Of a stretch of 8,598 bases of DNA, positions 1 to 5,193 are shown piece after piece. The notes beneath the pieces were generated by a model. That model did no database searches, had not been told where the DNA came from, and was given only the letters and a program-made list of their open reading frames with translations. Numbering within the stretch: position 1 is the stretch's first letter; every line of letters starts with the position of its first letter. The DNA comes from Bacteroidota bacterium (GTDB taxonomy: Bacteria > Bacteroidota > Bacteroidia > Bacteroidales > VadinHA17). The stretch spans positions 1 to 8,598 of the forward strand of contig JAUWMO010000144.1 of the NCBI GenBank assembly GCA_030613125.1, given 5' to 3'. The translations under genes and the position numbers were made by a program.

Positions 1-28
1 ACTATTGAAATCATATTTTTGATTTTTT

Positions 29-69
29 AAAAAGGTGTAAGTTTCCCTGTTAGAGGTTTACACCTTTTT
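29..69 (+). terminator. Strong intrinsic terminator, probably bidirectional
   Basis: A 12-base arm at 29-40 (A-tract, then GGTGTAA) is perfectly complementary to 58-69 (TTACACC, then a T-tract), around a 17-base loop. The right arm ends in six T (65-70). The A-tract and T-tract flank the stem, so it could stop transcription from either side. On the plus strand it would end a gene lying to the left of the window, which is not visible here. Confidence 0.75.
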
Positions 70-625
70 TCGTTTACACTTATTTAGGTGAATATTTATC
101 TTAAAGATAACAATATAATCGATTGATACAAAATATATTAACGAATATTTTTGGGAAAGACTTACGAGTCTGAGGACGTATTATGCTGGCTTTGTTATTT
201 ATCGTACTGCTAATAAAATTAAACAAAAATCAACAGGGGTGAAAATCTTATAATGCAATTAAATCTATAAACTTCGGGATGTATTAAGATAATATAGGGA
301 TTCGCCAGAATTCGGACAAGTACACAAACGAGAGGCATTTAATTGATGATAAGTAATTCAGGACATCAAAACTAACCACCTGATGTATCCTAAATGTTTA
401 GGGATATTCACCAAATTTAAATATGCGTGTATTTTAGTTATTTATATGTGTTTTGCTTTAGGGAAATACCTCAAAACAAACCTCCTTTGCCGTTAACTTA
501 ACTATTTCCTGGTCACAGAAGCCCCCTTTTTGGTCATTGGGGGTTGCGGTTTGAATTTTATTTGTTTTTTGGAATTAGGGATTTGTATTTTCTTTCAAAT
601 CCATGGTTCTCCTGACTCAAGATTA
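70..625. other. Non-coding stretch, AT-rich, with weak dyads
   Basis: No convincing gene is seen on either strand in this stretch between the terminator and the end of hypB. It contains a 15-base palindrome at 96-110 (TTATCTT-A-AAGATAA), an AATCGATT palindrome at 117-124, and a tiny hydrophobic reading frame of 19 codons at 183-242 preceded by GAGGA. Two overlapping hairpins that exclude each other lie at 360-391 and 386-406. A CCCCC/GGGGG pair lies at 522-526 and 539-543. No tRNA, rRNA or CRISPR pattern was recognised by eye. It may hold a small RNA or simply be a decayed spacer. Confidence 0.5.
578..602 (-). terminator. Weak hairpin just downstream of hypB
   Basis: A 7-base stem (GGATTTG at 579-585 with CAAATCC at 596-602) around a 10-base loop sits 23 bases beyond the hypB stop codon. 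In the hypB direction it is followed by an A-rich stretch, not a T run, so it lacks the usual tail of an intrinsic terminator. Its position makes a role in ending or stabilising the hypAB transcript possible but unproven. Confidence 0.25.
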
Positions 626-1462
626 TTACAGATTTTGAAGCCATCGGTACCATTCTTCCAAACCTTTTCCAGACTGAACCGAAAGCTCAACGAATTCAAG
701 GTGATGGTTTACCTTTTCGGCATATTCTCTTGCTTTATCCATATTAAAATCTACATATGGCAGAAGGTCAATCTTATTGATAATACAAAGATCGGCTGAC
801 TGGAACATGGTGGGATATTTTACCGGCTTATCATCCCCTTCGGTTACACTCATTATCACAACCCTCTTAGCTTCTCCAAGATCAAACAAGGCAGGGCATA
901 CCAGGTTACCCACATTTTCAATCATCAGGAATCCTTTTTCTTCAATATCAAGTTCCTTTAAGGCATTATGGATCATTATCGCATCGAGATGACACCCCTG
1001 ACCAGTATTTATCTGTACTACCTGTGTACCTGTGCTGTGAATTCTCTCAGCATCATTCATAGTCTGCTGGTCTCCCTCTATTACATAAAACTTGTGTTTA
1101 TTTTTAAGTTCATGAATAGTTTTAACAAGAAGGCTTGTTTTACCTGAGCCCGGCGAACTAACCAGGTTCAGAGTGGTAACTCCTTTGGCCTCAAAATATC
1201 CTCTGTTTCGTTCAGCCAGCAGATTATTTTTTTGCAGAATATCCTGTTCAATAATTATCTCCCTCCCATGGTTAAAAGAGTGGTTATCATGAGCATGGTT
1301 ATGATGTTCATGGTGGTGGTGATGATGACCATGATGAAAATCAGGATTTCCACGACTGTAATTCAAATCGGAATCTGTTTGCTCTTTATCCTGTTTTTTT
1401 CCACCTGGTTTACGTATGGTTACTTCCTCACCTGGTTGTCCACATCCACAAGTATTACACAT
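626..1462 (-). CDS. hypB: HypB, nickel-binding GTPase for hydrogenase maturation
   Basis: HypB works with HypA to insert nickel into the [NiFe] hydrogenase large subunit, using GTP hydrolysis. The 278-residue protein begins with the high-affinity nickel motif MCxxCGCG (Cys2, Cys5, Cys7). A histidine-rich segment follows at residues 43-65, with 14 His in 23 residues. The G domain comes next: P-loop SSPGSGKT at 102-109, EGDQQT at 129-134, the metal-binding Cys157-His158 in GQGCHLDA, a further Cys189 in the ENVGNLVCP segment, and the guanine-specificity motif NKID at 229-232. The length is normal for a His-rich HypB. The ATG start is fixed by the N-terminal cysteine motif, which must begin at Met1. 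It lies 45 bases downstream of hypA on the same strand, so the two are probably co-transcribed. The family call is very secure. The His-rich part probably also stores nickel, by analogy with other His-rich HypBs. Confidence 0.97.
   Translation of the reverse strand: MCNTCGCGQPGEEVTIRKPGGKKQDKEQTDSDLNYSRGNPDFHHGHHHHHHEHHNHAHDNHSFNHGREIIIEQDILQKNNLLAERNRGYFEAKGVTTLNLVSSPGSGKTSLLVKTIHELKNKHKFYVIEGDQQTMNDAERIHSTGTQVVQINTGQGCHLDAIMIHNALKELDIEEKGFLMIENVGNLVCPALFDLGEAKRVVIMSVTEGDDKPVKYPTMFQSADLCIINKIDLLPYVDFNMDKAREYAEKVNHHLEFVELSVQSGKGLEEWYRWLQNL
1268..1336 (-). repeat. Histidine-codon tract within hypB
   Basis: A low-complexity run of CAT/CAC codons encodes residues 43-65 of HypB (14 His, with Gly, Glu, Asn, Ala and Asp between). 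On the plus strand it reads as a chain of ATG/GTG triplets, which creates a spurious methionine-rich frame there. Such runs can change length by slippage, so the number of histidines may differ between close relatives. Confidence 0.8.
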
Positions 1463-1507
1463 CTTAATTTATTTTAATTATTATCTCCCAAAATTAAACA
1501 CATACAC

Positions 1508-1849
1508 TCAATCCACCATTAAAGATTTCACCCTTAACTCCTTTCCCTGAATAAGTTCATGGCCGTATTTTCCACAATGCGGACATTTTGCATATAAATT
1601 ATCTAGCTCATACTCTTTCCCATTGTGGTCACATTTGGCCTTAGCAGGGATCTCCAGAATTATCCATTTTGAATTCTCACAAATAGAATTTTTCACAGCT
1701 GCTTCCATAGCAAAATCAAGAGCCTCAATTACAACGCCCGACAAACTCCCAACCTCTATTTCAATTTCATTCACCTTGTCTGAATTGTCTTTTGCAGCAT
1801 ACTCAGTGGCGATATCTACAATGCTCATCGCTATGGAAAGTTCATGCAT
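1508..1849 (-). CDS. hypA: HypA, nickel metallochaperone with an atypical zinc site
   Basis: HypA carries Ni(II) to the hydrogenase large-subunit precursor together with HypB. The 113-residue protein has the usual length and the MHE N-terminus, where the amino group, His2 and Glu3 bind nickel. It keeps the conserved EIEVGxLSGV segment near residues 30-39 and the C-terminal zinc module ending in GKELRVKSL. The second zinc pair is standard (Cys89-x2-Cys92). The first pair, normally CxxC, reads Cys73-Asp-His75-Asn76, so only one cysteine is present, with His75 as a possible replacement. The reading frame is intact on both sides, so this is not an obvious frameshift. The ATG is required by the MHE motif. 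No clear Shine-Dalgarno sequence is seen. It is first in the hypA-hypB pair, and a 14-base palindrome lies 64-77 bases upstream. Confidence 0.95.
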   Translation of the reverse strand: MHELSIAMSIVDIATEYAAKDNSDKVNEIEIEVGSLSGVVIEALDFAMEAAVKNSICENSKWIILEIPAKAKCDHNGKEYELDNLYAKCPHCGKYGHELIQGKELRVKSLMVD

Positions 1850-1912
1850 TTCTTAATAAATTTCAGGTGAAGATACGGTAAAATTCCTGAACAAAATTTT
1901 ATTAAACCAATG

Positions 1913-1926
1913 TGTTATCGATAACA
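1913..1926. promoter_or_regulatory. Perfect 14-base palindrome, candidate operator for hypA
   Basis: TGTTATCGATAACA is identical to its reverse complement. It lies in the divergent region between hypA (start 1849) and the zinc-ribbon gene (start 2087), closer to hypA. The outer TGTTA...TAACA halves resemble half-sites of CRP/FNR-family regulators, but the spacing is short and the regulator is unknown. A looser dyad, TTATTGATAATAA, follows at 1932-1944. Confidence 0.4.
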
Positions 1927-1967
1927 TAGCTTTATTGATAATAAGACAACTAAAACCTGTTTAAAAC

Positions 1968-1998
1968 TTGAAATCTTCATTTTAATTATCTAAATTTA
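1968..1998 (+). promoter_or_regulatory. Possible promoter of the zinc-ribbon gene
   Basis: TTG at 1968-1970 and TAAATTTA at 1991-1998 are separated by 20 bases. This resembles the Bacteroidota -33 (TTTG) and -7 (TAnnTTTG) pattern with one mismatch at the last base. Transcription would start near 2004, giving a leader of about 80 bases that contains the dyad TTGAC-CA-GTCAA at 2027-2038. The region is AT-rich, so chance matches are likely. Confidence 0.22.
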
Positions 1999-2086
1999 CT
2001 GTGAAGGTAATAACAGAAAGCATAACTTGACCAGTCAAAAAAACAGGTTCAGAAATATAAAGTAATACTTATAAATATCTATTCCA

Positions 2087-2491
2087 ATGGAAAAATTAAT
2101 AGCTCTTAAAGTTAAGTGCCCTAAGTGTAAAAAATCCCTGATGGACCCCTATCATAATATTAATGGTAAGCCGAGTATAGCGATTGATATAGAAGTAAAG
2201 GGCGAAAAGGGCAAAATGATGTTGTGTTCATATTATGGATGTTATGAGCACAAATCAACTATTGAACTGCCGGAAAATGAAATAATTACGTTTTTTTGTC
2301 CGAATTGCAATGAGAAACTCATTAGCAAAAATGTTTGTGAAGAGTGTAATGCACCCATGATCCCACTTTCCTTTGAGAAAGGTGGCAGGTTGTATATTTG
2401 TTCAAGGCTGGGATGTACCAAACATTATCTGAACTTTGAAAATGTTTCTGATGCCCTCAGGAAGATGTATAATGAGTTCGGCTATTTTTAA
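2087..2491 (+). CDS. Zinc-ribbon protein with duplicated Cys/His modules, function unknown
   Basis: I do not recognise this 134-residue protein as a named family. It has two similar metal-binding halves. The first has CPKC (Cys11, Cys14) and then LCSYYGCYEH (Cys47, Cys52, His55). The second has CPNC (Cys71, Cys74) and then ICSRLGCTKH (Cys105, Cys110, His113), with an extra CEEC (Cys84, Cys87) between. Each half pairs a CPxC knuckle with a CSxxxGCxxH motif, which suggests internal duplication and two or three zinc sites. There is no signal peptide or membrane segment, so it should be cytoplasmic. It lies between hypA (divergent) and hypF (convergent, 69 bases between the ends), so a link to metal handling or to control of the hydrogenase is possible but rests on position alone. 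The many conserved-looking Cys/His pairs and the intact frame make it a real gene. It could equally be a nucleic-acid-binding or unrelated protein. Confidence 0.85.
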   Translation: MEKLIALKVKCPKCKKSLMDPYHNINGKPSIAIDIEVKGEKGKMMLCSYYGCYEHKSTIELPENEIITFFCPNCNEKLISKNVCEECNAPMIPLSFEKGGRLYICSRLGCTKHYLNFENVSDALRKMYNEFGYF

Positions 2492-2560
2492 TATGCAGGT
2501 TTTAAATAATTTTCTATCAGGTATTGTAATAGTAACTAATCAAAGGTAAAGTTTGGAGGA

Positions 2561-4822
2561 TCAGGGGACAACACCTGTTTTCAATTTTTTCGCAGCTATT
2601 GCGATCTGTCCCAGAGCAATACCTCCATCATTGCATGGGACTTTTTCATGAAGGTACAATTGGAACCCCGATCTTTCCAGCTTTTTTTCAATTTTCTCGA
2701 GAATATACCTGTTCTGAAATGTGCCTCCCGATAAGACAACCTTATTTATATTGAACATACTCTTTAATCCGGTTACAACTTCGTAAATAATGTTAACTAT
2801 AGTGTTATGAAATTTGATTGCTATATATGAGGCAGGTAAACTTCGTTGAAGGTCATTTACAATTTGACGGATCATAGGAGTAACCGAGATGGTTTTATTA
2901 TAAACAAAATCATAACTTTCGTCTGACTGGCTGTTAATGGCAGCTTCCAGCCGCATAGGTGCTTCGGCATGAAAGGTTGATACAGTACATATACCTGTAA
3001 GTGCTGACACTGCATCAAAAAGACGACCAGCACTGGAGGTCTGCGGACAGTTAACATTTTTTTCGATCATCTGAACAATTATCTTCAACATCCCGGGATC
3101 TAAATCTTTCATAAAAGGCAAATTAAGAGCATGGAGGTCATGACCAAATATGGAATACAGATATGAAACTGCCATTCTCCATGGATTCAATGTAGCCTGG
3201 TCACCTCCAGGCATTGGATGGTAATCAAAATGAACAACCCTTTGATAATCTGACAGGTCGCAAACCAAAAACTCACCACCCCATATATTACCATCATCAC
3301 CCAATCCTATCCCATCAAAGGAAACTCCAATGACTTGTGTGTCCAGGCCATGTTCAGCCATACATGAAGCAATATGAGCATGATGGTGCTGAACCGTAAA
3401 AACTGGCAGCCCTGTCTGTAAAGCAAATTTTGTAGACAGGTATTCGGGATGCATATCACAAACAATTAATTTAGGTTCAACACGAAACAGTTTTTTAAAG
3501 CGATTGAATGATTCTAAAAAGAATTCATATGTCTCCAGGTTTTTCAGATCGCCAATATGCTGGCTAAGAATCGCCTGTTTGCCTTTCCCAACACAGAAGC
3601 AATTTACCAGTTCAGCTCCTACCGCAACTATACCCTCTACATCCATATCAAGGTATACCGGGGCTGGAACATAACCCCTTGAACGGCGTAGTGGTCTTTC
3701 TTTTCCGTTTACCAGCATAGTTACAGAATCATCGACCCGGTTATGAACTGCCCTGTTATAGGTAAGTACAGCATCGCATCCTGGCAGGAAGATATCCAGT
3801 GCTTTTTCATTTTCAATTACTATCGGTTCATCCGCCAGGTTACCGCTGGTGAGTACCAAGGCTTCAAGGCCAATTTTTTCAAAAAGCAAATAATGAAAGG
3901 GCATATAAGGCAACATCGCACCAGTTGTTGGGAATCCCATACTTACGCCTGGTACAAGTTCACTCCTTGTCTTTAGTAACACGATCGGTCTTTGCCAGGA
4001 AGTTATTTTTCCAACTTCATACTCATCAACAAAGGCATATTTTCTAACAGCCTCAATATCACGGAACATAACTGCAAATGGTTTTCCTTCCCTTATCTTT
4101 ATTTTCCTCAACCTGTTTACTGCTTCAGAATTAAGAGCATCACATGCCAGAAAAAATCCTCCTAATCCTTTTATTGCAATTACTTTTCCATTATTCAACA
4201 TAACTTCCATAACCGCCAGTATCTTAGACAGACCAGTAATTTCTTTACCTTCCAGATATAATGAGTATTCAGGACCGCAGTAATTACAGGCAATTGGCTG
4301 AGCATGAAAACGGCGATCGCCTACATCATGGTACTCATTGTCACACCTTTGGCACATTCGAAACTCATTCATTGTTGTTTGCGGACGATCATATGGCAGA
4401 TCCCGGATTATTGTAAAACGGGGCCCGCAATTAGTACAGTTAATAAAGGGGTAATCAATCCGGTGCGGCTGCGTCTGCATATCTTTCAGACAATCAGAAC
4501 AAACTGCAATATCAGGACTAACAAGGGTAATATCCTGTGAAAGGTTCTTACTTTTTAAAATTCTGAAATCCTTAAAGGGTTTAAAATCCTTTTTTGCCAC
4601 TTCCAGTGATTGGATAAATGAGGCAGGGGGTGATTCTGTTTTAAGTTTAATAAGGAAATCCTCAACATTTCGATTTTTACCCTGTACCAAGATTTTTACA
4701 CCATCATTCCGGTTTTCAACAGTTCCCCTCAACTGGTGATGAGTGGCAATCCGGTAAATAAAGGGCCTGAAGCCAACACCTTGTACCAGGCCTGTAATCC
4801 TTATATTGTAGGTTTTTTCCAA
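2561..4822 (-). CDS. hypF: HypF, carbamoyltransferase for cyanide ligand synthesis
   Basis: HypF uses carbamoyl phosphate and ATP to make a carbamoyl-adenylate and transfers the carbamoyl group to the C-terminal cysteine of HypE, the first step towards the CN ligands of the Ni-Fe centre. All domains are present in 753 residues, the normal length. The acylphosphatase domain (residues 1-90) has VQGVGFRPF with Arg19. Two zinc fingers follow, with Cys108/111/129/132 and Cys157/160/179/182. The YrdC-like domain (about 200-390) contains KGLGGF, GKPFAVM and SGNLADEP. The Kae1-like C-terminal domain has HHHAH at 479-483, FDGIGLGDDG near 502-511, LSGGTFQN near 697-704 and NDGGIALGQ near 731-739. The start is a TTG: an in-frame stop lies shortly upstream, no ATG is available, AGGAA at 4827-4831 precedes it, and the acylphosphatase domain begins at once. 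It is divergent from hoxF and convergent with the zinc-ribbon gene. Confidence 0.97.
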   Translation of the reverse strand: MEKTYNIRITGLVQGVGFRPFIYRIATHHQLRGTVENRNDGVKILVQGKNRNVEDFLIKLKTESPPASFIQSLEVAKKDFKPFKDFRILKSKNLSQDITLVSPDIAVCSDCLKDMQTQPHRIDYPFINCTNCGPRFTIIRDLPYDRPQTTMNEFRMCQRCDNEYHDVGDRRFHAQPIACNYCGPEYSLYLEGKEITGLSKILAVMEVMLNNGKVIAIKGLGGFFLACDALNSEAVNRLRKIKIREGKPFAVMFRDIEAVRKYAFVDEYEVGKITSWQRPIVLLKTRSELVPGVSMGFPTTGAMLPYMPFHYLLFEKIGLEALVLTSGNLADEPIVIENEKALDIFLPGCDAVLTYNRAVHNRVDDSVTMLVNGKERPLRRSRGYVPAPVYLDMDVEGIVAVGAELVNCFCVGKGKQAILSQHIGDLKNLETYEFFLESFNRFKKLFRVEPKLIVCDMHPEYLSTKFALQTGLPVFTVQHHHAHIASCMAEHGLDTQVIGVSFDGIGLGDDGNIWGGEFLVCDLSDYQRVVHFDYHPMPGGDQATLNPWRMAVSYLYSIFGHDLHALNLPFMKDLDPGMLKIIVQMIEKNVNCPQTSSAGRLFDAVSALTGICTVSTFHAEAPMRLEAAINSQSDESYDFVYNKTISVTPMIRQIVNDLQRSLPASYIAIKFHNTIVNIIYEVVTGLKSMFNINKVVLSGGTFQNRYILEKIEKKLERSGFQLYLHEKVPCNDGGIALGQIAIAAKKLKTGVVP

Positions 4823-4831
4823 AGAATTCCT
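4820..4831 (-). promoter_or_regulatory. Ribosome binding site deciding the TTG start of hypF
   Basis: Read on the minus strand, AGGAA (4831-4827) is followed by four bases and then TTG (4822-4820). The in-frame stop codon a few codons further upstream leaves no ATG or GTG. This is the only plausible start that keeps the acylphosphatase domain whole. Confidence 0.65.
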
Positions 4832-4983
4832 GCTATATTACCTTTATACGATAAGCTAAAAACAAAATCCTGGATAAAACTATAAATTTTCATCAGACTG
4901 TTTAATAAAATAATCATTGATATTATTTATAAACCTCTGGATTTTTAAAAAAATATTTTCAAAAAAGAACTGCAAATAAAAAA

Positions 4984-4997
4984 ATGATATAAATCAT
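4984..4997. promoter_or_regulatory. FNR/CRP-like dyad upstream of hoxF
   Basis: ATGAT-ATAA-ATCAT is a perfect dyad with the TGAT-N4-ATCA core typical of FNR-family sites (known consensus TTGAT-N4-ATCAA). It lies about 200 bases before hoxF and about 160 bases before hypF. Control of hydrogenase genes by an oxygen-sensing regulator would make sense, but in DNA this AT-rich a chance match is possible. Confidence 0.35.
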
Positions 4998-5116
4998 CTT
5001 ACTTTTTAAACAATCTGGATAGCAATCATAATGCTGTATATCAGCCTGTTTGTTTAAGATGCATTATATAAATCATTTTTGGCATTTTGGAATCATTCTA
5101 AATATCCATACATTCA

Positions 5117-5146
5117 TTGTCTGAAAAGAAAAAGCTAATATTTTTG
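5117..5146 (+). promoter_or_regulatory. Candidate hoxFUYH promoter
   Basis: TTG at 5117-5119 is followed after 19 bases by TATTTTTG at 5139-5146, which matches the Bacteroidota -7 consensus TAnnTTTG. The implied start near 5152 would give a leader of about 40 bases before hoxF. The fit and position are good, but the assignment depends on the host being in the Bacteroidota. Confidence 0.38.
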
Positions 5147-5193
5147 CTGTGAATTTTTTAACACTTAAATAATATTTTGACAAACCCCTGGTG

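Larger units (their letters stand above)
4823..5193. promoter_or_regulatory. Divergent hypF/hoxF control region
   Basis: This 371-base, very AT-rich region separates the divergent hypF and hoxF genes and should hold both promoters. It contains an inverted repeat AAATAAT/ATTATTT at 4908-4914 and 4922-4928, and an FNR-like dyad at 4984-4997. The 11-mer ATATAAATCAT occurs exactly at 4987-4997 and again at 5066-5076. A promoter-like pair for hoxF lies at 5117-5146. No gene is supported. A 21-codon frame at 5059-5124 looks like chance. Confidence 0.55.

Noticed and set aside
219..338. 39-codon minus-strand frame starting at 338 in the non-coding stretch
   Set aside because: No ribosome binding site and no recognisable motif; the composition looks like chance in AT-rich DNA.
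522..543. CCCCC/GGGGG hairpin as a terminator of hypAB
   Set aside because: Only five pairs with a 12-base loop, and no T run on the hypB side.
1..625. Possible tRNA, riboswitch or CRISPR array in the left non-coding stretch
   Set aside because: No cloverleaf with a proper T-arm, no known riboswitch core and no regularly spaced repeats could be found by eye.
530..799. Open frame of 89 codons on the plus strand overlapping the hypB 3' end
   Set aside because: It overlaps well-supported hypB coding sequence in antisense, and its product shows no recognisable motif.
1232..1477. Methionine- and valine-rich open frame on the plus strand
   Set aside because: It is the antisense image of the CAT/CAC histidine codons of hypB; the minus-strand frame has a full set of HypB motifs.
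5059..5124. 21-codon frame upstream of hoxF (begins MHYINHFWHF)
   Set aside because: No ribosome binding site, and it overlaps the candidate operator repeat and the -33 promoter element; most likely chance.
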